64,000 bases of DNA from Paenibacillus sp. PCH8 (GTDB lineage Bacteria; Bacillota; Bacilli; Paenibacillales; Paenibacillaceae): NCBI RefSeq assembly GCF_002968835.1, contig NZ_PKQK01000005.1, forward strand, positions 186,001 through 250,000, written 5' to 3'. Shown piece after piece: positions 8,982 to 17,678 of this stretch (its first letter is position 1; each line of letters opens with the position of its first letter). The notes under the pieces are model-generated. The model worked only from the letters and a program-made list of their open reading frames with translations, was not told the DNA's origin and did no database searches. The position numbers were made by a program, and so were the translations under genes.

Positions 8982-9230
8982 TCTCCGTTCCACAATGGTT
9001 CTCCAGTTCAACTTAAAGGTTCTCTTTATCTATTTTAAACATTCTTTCACAACAAGATCGCCCGGCACCCGTAACAACGGACGCTCCGGACGTCACAGCT
9101 AACGACATTTTACCACAGATCATCCGTATGCAACAAAATAACCCGGAATCGGAAGCCTGACACGTTACTACAGATATATATTTTATATCCCACATCAGAT
9201 TGCTCTGTTAAAGGATAGGATACTACGCGC

Positions 9231-9257
9231 AAAAAACCGTCTGCATCGCAGACGGCC
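9231..9257 (-). terminator. Terminator of the metal ABC operon
   Basis: Minus-strand GCCGTCTGC, a three-base loop, GCAGACGG and a T run, 65 bases past the last permease gene. Confidence 0.88.
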
Positions 9258-9321
9258 TCTGGTAACTTGCTTGTAGTTAAATGTTACATTGCATTTCAGT
9301 TGCACAGCACTTGAGATTCGA

Positions 9322-10194
9322 TTAACGTGACGCGAATTTGCGACGAGCGTAGCGGAATACAATGCCATGTTTTGGAGATAACAGCAGTGCGAGAACAAAT
9401 AAAATTCCAGCAACCGCCACCATGCAGCCAGCGATCGAAGCATCCAGGGCATACGCCATGATGTAACCTCCAACCGAGGAAGCAGCTCCAATTAGAACGG
9501 CATACAGAATCATTTTGCCCAGTCGATCCGTAAGCAGATAAGCCGTAGCCGCAGGTACAATCAGCATACCTACAACGAGGATGGACCCTACACTTTCAAA
9601 AGAAGCCACGGACGTCATGGAAACAAGCCCCATGAGCAGATAGTGGAACAATACTACCGGAATGCCGCAGGCCGCAGCCAGCGCCGGATCGAAGGCACAT
9701 AGCTTGAACTGTTTGTAGAACAGTCCGATAACCACGAGGATCACCAACAAAGTGATGCCCAGCATCCAGACTGCCCTCGGTCCGACATCCGTACCCCCAA
9801 GGGTTAATGTATCCCACTGGACATAAGCGATCTCACCGAACAACACACAATCCAGATCCAGATCAATATGCTGGGCGTTCAGACTAATTAGAATGACACC
9901 TACTGCGAAGAGAGCTGTGAACACAATCCCGATGGAGGCATCAGACGATAGTCCACCCGCCTGCAAACTCTGGATGAAAAATACCGTCAGTAATCCAAAC
10001 ACCGTTGCGCCGAGTAGCATCCACAATGAATCCCTGGAGCCGCTCCACAGGAATGCAATCGCAATACCGGGGAGAACGGCATGACTGATGGCATCACCGA
10101 CCAGTGCCATTCGCCGCAAAATCAGAAAACAGCCGAGGATGGCACAGGCTGAAGATACTAATACCGCCGTTAATATAATCCAAAATGTTGCCAT
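9322..10194 (-). CDS. mntD: Metal ABC transporter permease, second subunit
   Basis: This 290-residue ABC-3 family permease has about nine hydrophobic helices. Family signs are the N-terminal LILRRMALVGDAISHAVLPGIA (residues 24-45, with the DAISHAVLPG block), and VPVVLFHYLLMGLVSMTSVASFESVGSILVVGMLIVP, represented here by the FESVGSILVVGMLIVP block near 205. It makes the membrane channel with the preceding permease. Its ATG overlaps the stop of that gene (TAATG), so translation is coupled. Manganese specificity is inferred from the upstream MntR-like box and the order of the genes, which is that of Bacillus mntABCD; zinc or iron cannot be excluded. Confidence 0.85.
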   Translation of the reverse strand: MATFWIILTAVLVSSACAILGCFLILRRMALVGDAISHAVLPGIAIAFLWSGSRDSLWMLLGATVFGLLTVFFIQSLQAGGLSSDASIGIVFTALFAVGVILISLNAQHIDLDLDCVLFGEIAYVQWDTLTLGGTDVGPRAVWMLGITLLVILVVIGLFYKQFKLCAFDPALAAACGIPVVLFHYLLMGLVSMTSVASFESVGSILVVGMLIVPAATAYLLTDRLGKMILYAVLIGAASSVGGYIMAYALDASIAGCMVAVAGILFVLALLLSPKHGIVFRYARRKFASR

Positions 10195-11153
10195 TACATC
10201 TCACCCCGTTCCTGCTGGTTTCGCTGTGCGGCGAGAGTCTGGAGTGTAGCCCGCTCTTCACGCATATAAGCGGACTTCGCCTGCATACTACGCAACCGTC
10301 GAGCCAGCAATCCACGGCGTGGAGCCAGCAAAGCTGATCCGATAAACAGCACCGTAGCGGCAAGCACCGTTACAGGTCCTGTCGGCAGATTCGGCACAAG
10401 CGTGCTGAAGATGGTACCTGTCGCTCCGCTCAATGCACCAAATATGCCTGCCAACAATACCATGAATGCAAGGGAGTCGGTCCAGCAGCGCGCCGCTGCT
10501 GCAGGTGTCACCAGCAAGGCCGCAACAAGCACTACACCAACCGCCTGAATTCCAGCAACTACGGCGATGACCGTCAAGAGCAGAATCAGCTGCTCCAGCA
10601 TAGCCACTGGCAGACCCATGCCTCGTGCAAATCCCGGGTCAAAACTCACCAGTTTGAATTCCTTGAACCAGGCAAGGCAGGCGATCAGTAATACGAGACA
10701 CACACCACCCATAACATATACATCCGTCATGACCATGGATGCCGCCTGCCCAAACAAATATTTATCCAGTCCGCTTTGACTTCCACTCGCTCCATGTTGG
10801 ATACGCGTCAGCATGACTACACCAATCCCGAAAAATACGGTCAGCACAATCCCCATCGCCGCATCCTGCTTGATCCGGGAGTAGCGTGTAATCCACGAGA
10901 TTCCAAACGTAGCCACAATGCCGGCCACCAGAGCACCGAACAGAAATAATCCGACGGACTTCGTTTCCGTTAACATAAACGCAATACAGATCCCGGGCAG
11001 AGCTGCATGAGCGAGTGTATCCCCCATCAGGCTCTGCTTACGAAGAAAGGTGAAGGTGCCAATAATTCCACTACTGAATCCCAGTAACAGACAGCCAAGC
11101 AATATCCAACGTGTATTAGGGTCTGACAAGATGGCGACAATCCAGTTCCACAT
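10194..11153 (-). CDS. mntC: Metal ABC transporter permease, first subunit
   Basis: This 319-residue ABC-3 permease has about nine helices and the family block FLRKQSLMGDTLAHAALPGI near residue 38, followed by the second conserved block QAVGVVLVAALLVTPAAAA near 205. A basic, probably cytoplasmic tail of 40 residues follows the last helix. Two paralogous permeases in one operon are typical of Bacillus Mn(II)/Fe(II) importers. It starts three bases after the ATPase gene and overlaps the second permease gene by one base. Metal preference is inferred, as for the other subunits. Confidence 0.85.
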   Translation of the reverse strand: MWNWIVAILSDPNTRWILLGCLLLGFSSGIIGTFTFLRKQSLMGDTLAHAALPGICIAFMLTETKSVGLFLFGALVAGIVATFGISWITRYSRIKQDAAMGIVLTVFFGIGVVMLTRIQHGASGSQSGLDKYLFGQAASMVMTDVYVMGGVCLVLLIACLAWFKEFKLVSFDPGFARGMGLPVAMLEQLILLLTVIAVVAGIQAVGVVLVAALLVTPAAAARCWTDSLAFMVLLAGIFGALSGATGTIFSTLVPNLPTGPVTVLAATVLFIGSALLAPRRGLLARRLRSMQAKSAYMREERATLQTLAAQRNQQERGEM

Positions 11154-11156
11154 GCA

Positions 11157-11981
11157 CTACACCTGGCCTTTCTCCGTCCGGCTTCCGATCATCGCAATCC
11201 GGCCTCCGTACGTCTCTTGCAGGGTATCCGGTACAAACACTTCGCTTGTCGGTCCACCTGCCACCAGTCGTCCATTGAGCAGCAACACATGGTCGAAGTA
11301 TTCCTCCACCGTCGCCAGATCATGGTGGACCACCAGTACCGTTTTGCCTTGTTTCTTGAGCTGTTCCAAAAGCGAAATGATAGCCTTCTCCGTTGTGGCA
11401 TCCACACCTGCAAACGGCTCATCCATGAAATACAAATCGGCGTCTTGTACCAACGCTCGCGCCAGGAAAACACGCTGCTGCTGTCCGCCGGACAGCTGGC
11501 TGATCTGGCGGTACATGTAATCGCCCATCCCAACCTGCTCCAGACAATGTGCGGCGAGATCACGTTCCTTTTTCCCCGGACGACGGAACCAGCCCAGATG
11601 ACCATAACGCCCCATCATAACCACATCGAGCGCATGAGTGGGAAAATCCCAGTCCACTGATTCCCGTTGTGGTACATATCCGATCCTACGACGTTGTTCA
11701 CGGTAAGACTGACCGAAGATTCGCACCTCGCCATGCATCTTGGGTACAAGTCCCAGAACGGCTTTGATCAGGGTTGATTTCCCTGCACCATTCGGTCCGA
11801 GAATACCGATGAGCTGGCCCTCCGGGATATCGAAGGATACGCTGCTGAGCACCGGCTTTTTGTGATATGCAACGGCCAGATCCCTCACACTAAGAGGAGC
11901 CGATGTTGGCTGCGTTCCCTGCAAGTGACTGTTGTTCAAATGGGAAAAAGATTGTTCTGATAAGGTTGCATCATTCATCAT
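11157..11981 (-). CDS. mntB: Metal ABC transporter ATP-binding protein
   Basis: This 274-residue ATPase couples hydrolysis to metal import. Walker A is GPNGAGKST (near residue 59), the Q-loop is YVPQRESVDWDFP, a sequence characteristic of manganese/zinc importer ATPases, the signature is LSGGQQQR and Walker B is LYFMDEPFAGVD, followed by the H-loop VVHHD. The protein has an N-terminal extension of about 28 residues ahead of the usual start (LSVRDLAVAYHK), which may mean that translation begins further in, but the ATG used is behind AGAGGAG. It lies between the binding-protein and permease genes with short gaps. Confidence 0.9.
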   Translation of the reverse strand: MMNDATLSEQSFSHLNNSHLQGTQPTSAPLSVRDLAVAYHKKPVLSSVSFDIPEGQLIGILGPNGAGKSTLIKAVLGLVPKMHGEVRIFGQSYREQRRRIGYVPQRESVDWDFPTHALDVVMMGRYGHLGWFRRPGKKERDLAAHCLEQVGMGDYMYRQISQLSGGQQQRVFLARALVQDADLYFMDEPFAGVDATTEKAIISLLEQLKKQGKTVLVVHHDLATVEEYFDHVLLLNGRLVAGGPTSEVFVPDTLQETYGGRIAMIGSRTEKGQV

Positions 11982-12010
11982 TCATGTAACTCCTCTCTTC
12001 ACGTGTTTTT

Positions 12011-12955
12011 CTATTTCAAGGCGGCCACGATCGTCTCCACATTGTGACGAATCATACCGATGTATGTGCCCTCTTCTGTTCCTTCCGCACCCATGGCATC
12101 CGAGAACAGTTCTCCGCCAATCTTGACTGTATGCCCTTTTTGAGCTGCTCCGGCAATAATGGCTTCCATCGCCTTCGCAGGTACACTTGATTCAACAAAT
12201 ACGGCTTTGATATGATTATCTACGAGATAATCCCGCAGTTCGCTAACATCCTTCGCACCGTACTCCGCGGCAGTGCTGATGCCCTGAAGCCCCATCACTT
12301 TCATCCCATAAGCTTGACCGAAGTATCCAAATGCATCATGCGCCGTGACCAATACCCGGCTTGCCTCCGGAATCTCCAGGATCTTCTCTCGTACCTCGGC
12401 ATCCAGAGCTTCCAGCTTCGCCAGATACGCCTCCGCCTGTGCATTGTAATCTTCGGCATGTTCTGGATCTGCTTCAACCAGCGTATCACGTACAGCTTCT
12501 GCCGCATGCATCCAGTGGCTGACGTTAAACCAGACGTGTGGATCATATTCCGTGCCGCCTGTATCTTTCCCTGAGTGCAATTCCTCGACTGGAATATTCT
12601 CAGTAACGGCTGTAACCAACTTACTGTTGGACATTTTCTCCAAGATGTCTGTCATCTTGCCTTCGAGATGCAGTCCATTATAGAAAATGACTTTCGCTTT
12701 CTCCAACTTGCGAATATCCCCTTGGGACGCCTTGTACAAGTGGGGGTCAACACCCGGGCCCATCAGCCCGGTAACATCAACATATGCCCCGCCCACCTCA
12801 CGTGCTACGTCTGCAATCATACCCGTTGTAGCTGTTACTTGTACTTTGCCGCTACTGCCTGTCTCCCCATTGCTTGAGCAAGCAGCAAGCACGATTACCA
12901 GAACCAGAGCCGCAAGCGTAATGAATCCTCTTTGAATACTCCTCATTTTCACCAT
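12011..12955 (-). CDS. mntA: Metal-binding lipoprotein of the Mn-type ABC importer
   Basis: This is a cluster A-I (TroA/PsaA/MntA) solute-binding lipoprotein of about 314 residues. A signal peptide ends in the lipobox LAAC, followed by a Ser/Gly linker. Predicted metal ligands are the His in DPHLY and in DPHVWF, Glu in VFVESS and Asp in ELFSDAMG; there is no His-rich loop, which fits manganese or iron rather than zinc proteins. The start is uncertain: ATG at 12955, or TTG codons at 12958 and 12961, all follow AGGAGAGG. The gene is first in the four-gene operon and has an MntR-like operator upstream at 13049-13067. Confidence 0.87.
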   Translation of the reverse strand: MVKMRSIQRGFITLAALVLVIVLAACSSNGETGSSGKVQVTATTGMIADVAREVGGAYVDVTGLMGPGVDPHLYKASQGDIRKLEKAKVIFYNGLHLEGKMTDILEKMSNSKLVTAVTENIPVEELHSGKDTGGTEYDPHVWFNVSHWMHAAEAVRDTLVEADPEHAEDYNAQAEAYLAKLEALDAEVREKILEIPEASRVLVTAHDAFGYFGQAYGMKVMGLQGISTAAEYGAKDVSELRDYLVDNHIKAVFVESSVPAKAMEAIIAGAAQKGHTVKIGGELFSDAMGAEGTEEGTYIGMIRHNVETIVAALK

Positions 12956-13048
12956 CAACAATCCAAACCTCTCCTTTCCCTCACCTAAAATATTTGTCCA
13001 CATCTAATTTTGTTGTACAAGGTATTTAATTTTAACCAAGTCTAATAA

Positions 13049-13067
13049 TGTTTCCCTTGTGCAAATT
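13049..13067 (-). promoter_or_regulatory. Candidate MntR operator
   Basis: On the minus strand the 19 bases AATTTGCACAAGGGAAACA match 14 of 19 positions of the Bacillus MntR box as I recall it (AATTTGCCTTAAGGAAACT). It lies about 95 bases before the binding-protein start. MntR represses Mn importers when Mn(II) is high, so the operator supports a manganese role for the operon. Confidence 0.6.
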
Positions 13068-13077
13068 TTATCCGAAG

Positions 13078-13112
13078 CTAAAAAAAAAGGCAAGGGATAA
13101 TTTCCCCTGCCT
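13078..13112 (-). terminator. Terminator of the first penicillin-binding protein gene
   Basis: Minus-strand GGCAGGGG, a seven-base loop, CCCTTGCC and a run of nine T, 80 bases past the gene end. Confidence 0.88.
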
Positions 13113-13193
13113 GTCCAGATTCATATGTTATTCACTTCATTAACCTGTTGGATATGATGTTATAAGAGCTACATCTGCCTCGTTTCTTTTACA

Positions 13194-15170
13194 TTACTCC
13201 TTGTCTTTCCCTCCGTCTTTCTTCCCTTTTGGTGTTCCATCGAGACCATATACTTCATCATATGCATCGAAAATTTTCCGTGCAATTGGCGAAGCACTGA
13301 CTGACCCGAAACCACCTTCAGGTACAACGACAGCTACAGCTAGCTTCGGATTATCCCGTGGTGCAAAGGCAATAAACACACCGTTTTCCTTTTTATTTGG
13401 CCCTGTACCCTGCTCTGATGTTCCTGTCTTTCGAGCATAGTCGTACGGGAACCCGTCAAATGCACTTACTTTAGTGACCATACCTTTATGAACTTCATTC
13501 CAGTATGCATCGGCGAAATCAACTTCATTGAGTACCTTAGGCTTGATCGCTTTCACCACATTGCCATCCGCATCACGGATTTCCTTCACTAAGTGAGGCT
13601 CCATCCGTTTGCCTTTATTGGCAAGCATCGTGGTGTATTGTGCGAGTTGCATCGTAGTGTACTTGGCTTGCTGCCCAAAAGAGGCAAATGCCAAACGTGT
13701 TAGAGCCGATTCGTCTTTATTAGTATATTCTAGCCTACCCAGAAATTCATTAGGCAGATCTACACCAGTGGACACACCCAAACCGAAACCCTGCATGTAT
13801 TTGTGCCAGACATCGATGCCTTTTTCTGAGCCATATTTGCTTAACAAACGTTTACCCACCATATCGATCATGAACGCATTCGAGGATTTCTCGATTGCTC
13901 TTCTCGCCGTAATAGAACCATTATAAGCAGAATGCGAGTTCTTCACTTGTCGTCCGTCTTTCCCCAGAATGGCATATCCCTGATCATGATAGGTTTGTCC
14001 GGCTGTAAATAGTCCCTCTTTCAATCCGATCAGCACACTTAGCGGTTTGATAACCGATCCAAGAAGTACTACGGATTCGGCACGACTAGGCTTAGCATCA
14101 TTCGGTGGGAACGACTCCGTGGTTCCATTCCGAAACACATACTTGATTTTGTCATAATCCCAATCGTTCGGATCATAATCGGGCATACTCGCCATGGCCA
14201 CTATATTTCCCGTATCTACTTCCATGGCTACTGCGTATCCCGTAATCGCCTTTGGAAGCCTGCGCAATTCATCCGTTATCGCCTCTTGTGCAGCCATCTG
14301 AATTTCCTTATTGATTGTGGAGACTAGACTGTAACCTTTCTCCGGTGGAGTCTGTAGCATCGTTCCATCTGGCAGATTACGTGCATCAATATCAATGGAC
14401 TGATATCCGCTACGTCCACGAAGTTCTTCCTGATATTGCAGCTCCAGCCCATCGAAGCCAACCTTCTCCTCCTCATGGTATACAAGTCCAGGATCACGCT
14501 GGGTACTTGCCCCCTCACGGATGGCTTTGTATTTGACAAGGCTATCTGGTGCTCGCTTGAACTCTCTTGTATACCCGACCACTTGAACGGCTACCCCATC
14601 CGGGTCATATTTTCTTATGTTCTCTTCCAGCACCATAACGCCCGGATATTCTGCTTTTTTCTCCATAAAGAACGCAATTTCTTTGGTCGACAGATCCGAC
14701 TTCACCAGCCTGGGCACATAGCCGAATGTTTTCTGATAATCCAGATCCAGTCGTTTGATAATCTCCTCTCCATCCGGTTGCTCCTTGTCCCCTGGATTAA
14801 ACTGTTTGAACACAGCGGCTAGATCATGAGCCAGTTCCTCCGCTTCCTGTCTGCGTTCATCATTCCGATAATCCTCATACAACAACACATACAGGGACTG
14901 TACAGGTTCTGAATAGGCAAGTGCTACTTCCCCTGTCGCATCATAGATGGGACCCCGAACAGGTGCAAGGGGAATGTCTTTGGTATTTCGACTCGTTTCC
15001 ATATACGTCAGTTCAGGACCCTCCACAAATTGCACAAAGGCCAATCTGAAAATAAGGATGCTGAATATCACAAATGCCGCGAAAAAAAACAGATTCAGCC
15101 TTGCGCCTGAAGGCTTGTTGACGGGTGTGTCTTCCTCAGTCATGGATTTCTTTTTCAATCGGTTAAACAT
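13194..15170 (-). CDS. Class B penicillin-binding protein (PBP2 type), copy 1
   Basis: This 658-residue transpeptidase cross-links peptidoglycan outside the membrane. One N-terminal helix (LFFFAAFVIFSILIFRLAF, residues 26-44) anchors it. A dimerisation/pedestal region follows, then the transpeptidase domain with SVIK (the SxxK nucleophile motif, in LLGSVIKPLS), SSN (KSSNAF) and KTG (ARKTGTSEQ). The tail is highly charged (GKKDGGKDKE). It resembles Bacillus PbpA/PbpH elongation-type enzymes. A close paralog lies 370 bases upstream. The start is the ATG at 15170 with a GGGAGAG site. It has its own terminator, so it may be transcribed separately. Confidence 0.9.
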   Translation of the reverse strand: MFNRLKKKSMTEEDTPVNKPSGARLNLFFFAAFVIFSILIFRLAFVQFVEGPELTYMETSRNTKDIPLAPVRGPIYDATGEVALAYSEPVQSLYVLLYEDYRNDERRQEAEELAHDLAAVFKQFNPGDKEQPDGEEIIKRLDLDYQKTFGYVPRLVKSDLSTKEIAFFMEKKAEYPGVMVLEENIRKYDPDGVAVQVVGYTREFKRAPDSLVKYKAIREGASTQRDPGLVYHEEEKVGFDGLELQYQEELRGRSGYQSIDIDARNLPDGTMLQTPPEKGYSLVSTINKEIQMAAQEAITDELRRLPKAITGYAVAMEVDTGNIVAMASMPDYDPNDWDYDKIKYVFRNGTTESFPPNDAKPSRAESVVLLGSVIKPLSVLIGLKEGLFTAGQTYHDQGYAILGKDGRQVKNSHSAYNGSITARRAIEKSSNAFMIDMVGKRLLSKYGSEKGIDVWHKYMQGFGLGVSTGVDLPNEFLGRLEYTNKDESALTRLAFASFGQQAKYTTMQLAQYTTMLANKGKRMEPHLVKEIRDADGNVVKAIKPKVLNEVDFADAYWNEVHKGMVTKVSAFDGFPYDYARKTGTSEQGTGPNKKENGVFIAFAPRDNPKLAVAVVVPEGGFGSVSASPIARKIFDAYDEVYGLDGTPKGKKDGGKDKE

Positions 15171-15490
15171 ATTTTCAAGTCTCTCCCGTTCCTCTATAAA
15201 AATAATGTCCTATCTGTATTGTGCACGTGTTCAATCCGATATTTAATCATCTCTCAACCAAGTCTACCAAAGCTTAGCTGTCACGTCTTTCAATTTTTGG
15301 TTACATTTTCGTAAACAGAACCGTTACATTAACCAATCTACCGATTCCAATGTAAACACTGACATATAAATTCTATCCCGTTCTTCCAACAGCGTTTACC
15401 CTTCTCCTTTATAAACGTGGTACAGCTCATTTGGTTACACATTAATGCAATTAATTAGTTCACTTCCACGATCCGTTCTCTGCGTGAATA
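15171..15490. other. Gap between the two penicillin-binding protein genes
   Basis: I see no gene here. The stretch is AT-rich and probably holds the promoter of the downstream penicillin-binding protein gene; no clear -35/-10 pair can be assigned with confidence. Confidence 0.5.
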
Positions 15491-15520
15491 CAAAAAAAAG
15501 GACCCAAAGGGTCCTCTCTG
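15491..15520 (-). terminator. Terminator of the second penicillin-binding protein gene
   Basis: Minus-strand AGGACCC, a three-base loop, GGGTCCT and a run of eight T, directly after the stop. Confidence 0.88.
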
Positions 15521-15536
15521 TAACCAATGCCGCACA

Positions 15537-17573
15537 TCACTGTGTGCCTGATTCCGATTCTGAATCTTTATTTTTGTCTTTTTTCGGTACACCGTCGAGA
15601 CCAAATTCCTCGTCATAGGCATCGAAGATCGCACGTGCAACCGGAGCGGCACTGCTCGAACCAAAGCCCCCTTCGGGGATAACCACAGCGACAGCAAGCT
15701 TAGGATTATTACGTGGTGCATAGGCGATAAACACCCCGTTATCCACCAGTTTACCGCCGACGAGTTGCGTCGATGTCCCTGTTTTTCTAGCAAAATCATA
15801 AGGAAAACCGCTAAATGCCGAGACCTCGGTTGCCATGCCTCGTTGCACTTCATTCCAGTAAGCATCGTTAAATTCGACCGTACTGAGTACCTTCGGTTTA
15901 ACTTTCTTAACCACGTTGCCTTCCGAATCCCGGAACTCGCTAACCAGTTGTGGTTCCATCCGTTTCCCTTTGTTCGCAAGCATGGTCGTATACTGTGCTA
16001 ACTGCATCGTTGTATATTTCCCTTGCTGTCCAAAGGAGGCATATACCAGACGTGTTAAAGAACTTTCCAATTTATTCTCATATTCTTTGAGACCAGACTT
16101 CTCATTGGGCAAGTCTACTCCTGTAGACACACCAAGACCGAATTGCTCCATGTACTTATCCCATACGCCAATTCCCTCTGCGCCATACTTCGAGTATAGC
16201 TTCTTCCCAATTTCATCGATCATGAACACGTTAGAGGAATGACGAATCGCATCATGCGGACGCAATGCGCCATACACATGGCCCGATGAGTTCTGCACTC
16301 TGCGGTTGTCTCCACCGAAGGTCGTTGAACCTCTATCCGAATATACGGTATTGGTCGTAAAGAATCCTTCCTTCAAACCGATCAATACACTGAGCGGTTT
16401 AATCGTTGAGCCGAGCAATACGACGGATTCTGCACGTTTACCTGATTCATCCGGCGGGAAACCTCGAATCGTACCATTCTGATAAATATATTTAATTTTA
16501 TCGTACTCTTCATTGCTAATACCGCCTGTTCTCCACACATTGGTGTCGTAGTCAGGCAAACTCGCAGCAGATACAATTTTCCCCGTATCAACTTCCATCG
16601 CCACGGCAAATCCCGTCTTCGCATTCGGATGCAATCTGCCGGATACCGGATTCCGATGAAGCCAGCTCAACTGATCCAAGATGGCCTGCTCCGTTTTCAC
16701 CTGCACGTTCTTGTTGATGCTGGAAATCAAGTCATACCCTTTCTCCGGTGGGGTAGAGCCTGCCACACCTTCAGGCAAGTTTCGCAAATCAACATCAACG
16801 GACGTATATCCACTTTTACCACGCAGAACATCCTGATATTGCAGTTCCAGTCCGTCAAAACCAACAAATTCATTCTCTGTATACACCAGGCCAGGATCAG
16901 TCTGCTTTTTATTGGCCTCGTCCACCTCTTTATACTTGTTCAAGGTTTTCGAACTTTTGAATTTCTTCAAATAACCAATCGTCTGGACCGCAACGGTATC
17001 GGGATCATAGAATCGTACACTCTCCTCAACGACCTGAATGCCTTTGAATTCATCCTTATGTTGCAGGAAGTAAGCTACCTCACCCTCAGACAGATCGCTC
17101 TTGATGAGACGCGGCATAAATCCGTTCGCCTTACGTGAATTCAAGTCCATCTCTTCGATAATCTGCTCCACCGTAAGTGGCTCTGATTCCTTCAGCTTGT
17201 ACTGTTCAAACACATCATGCAACCGGGTTGCCATGTCCTGTACTTCAGCTATATTCGGATTCGGCTGCCCGTCCACATCTCCATAGTTTTTATACAACGT
17301 CAGGTACAGGGATTGTATTGGCTTGGAATAAGCCAGCTTCACCTCACCTGTGGAATCGTAGATCGTTCCCCTCACAGGAGGGAGAGGCACATCCTTGGTG
17401 ATGTTGCTTGCTTCTTCCTGACTGAGTTCAGGGCCTTCCACAAATTGCAAAAACGCCAAACGTACAATAATAACGCTAAAAATAACAAAGGAAGCGAAGA
17501 AAAATACGTTCATTCGGTAACTGAAACGCCGTTTGTCCGTTAGTTCATCCTTCTCTTTTGAATGATTGTTCAT
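15537..17573 (-). CDS. Class B penicillin-binding protein (PBP2 type), copy 2
   Basis: This 678-residue paralog of the downstream gene has the same layout: short basic N-terminus, one anchor helix (VFFFASFVIFSVIIVRLAF), pedestal region, and transpeptidase motifs STIK (LLGSTIKPLS), SSN (RHSSNVF) and KTG (ARKTGTSTQ). Large blocks are identical in both copies (GFPYDFARKTGTS here, GFPYDYARKTGTS there; the QLAQYTTMLANKGKRMEP block is in both), so they arose by tandem duplication. The ATG at 17573 is used because GAGGTAGG precedes it; the ATG at 17603 has no site. Separate terminators allow different expression, for example vegetative and sporulation, but that is inference. Confidence 0.9.
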   Translation of the reverse strand: MNNHSKEKDELTDKRRFSYRMNVFFFASFVIFSVIIVRLAFLQFVEGPELSQEEASNITKDVPLPPVRGTIYDSTGEVKLAYSKPIQSLYLTLYKNYGDVDGQPNPNIAEVQDMATRLHDVFEQYKLKESEPLTVEQIIEEMDLNSRKANGFMPRLIKSDLSEGEVAYFLQHKDEFKGIQVVEESVRFYDPDTVAVQTIGYLKKFKSSKTLNKYKEVDEANKKQTDPGLVYTENEFVGFDGLELQYQDVLRGKSGYTSVDVDLRNLPEGVAGSTPPEKGYDLISSINKNVQVKTEQAILDQLSWLHRNPVSGRLHPNAKTGFAVAMEVDTGKIVSAASLPDYDTNVWRTGGISNEEYDKIKYIYQNGTIRGFPPDESGKRAESVVLLGSTIKPLSVLIGLKEGFFTTNTVYSDRGSTTFGGDNRRVQNSSGHVYGALRPHDAIRHSSNVFMIDEIGKKLYSKYGAEGIGVWDKYMEQFGLGVSTGVDLPNEKSGLKEYENKLESSLTRLVYASFGQQGKYTTMQLAQYTTMLANKGKRMEPQLVSEFRDSEGNVVKKVKPKVLSTVEFNDAYWNEVQRGMATEVSAFSGFPYDFARKTGTSTQLVGGKLVDNGVFIAYAPRNNPKLAVAVVIPEGGFGSSSAAPVARAIFDAYDEEFGLDGVPKKDKNKDSESESGTQ

Positions 17574-17678
17574 CCATCCTACCTCTTTCATGACTTGATG
17601 CATACCGTTCGAATCACATCGTTCTGGTATGCTAACCTGATAACTTCGTCATATTCCCGGCCCATATCCGGCGTAGTG

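Noticed and set aside
9195..9491. 98-codon minus-strand frame overlapping the end of the metal permease
   Set aside because: It overlaps the permease gene in another frame and crosses the operon terminator.
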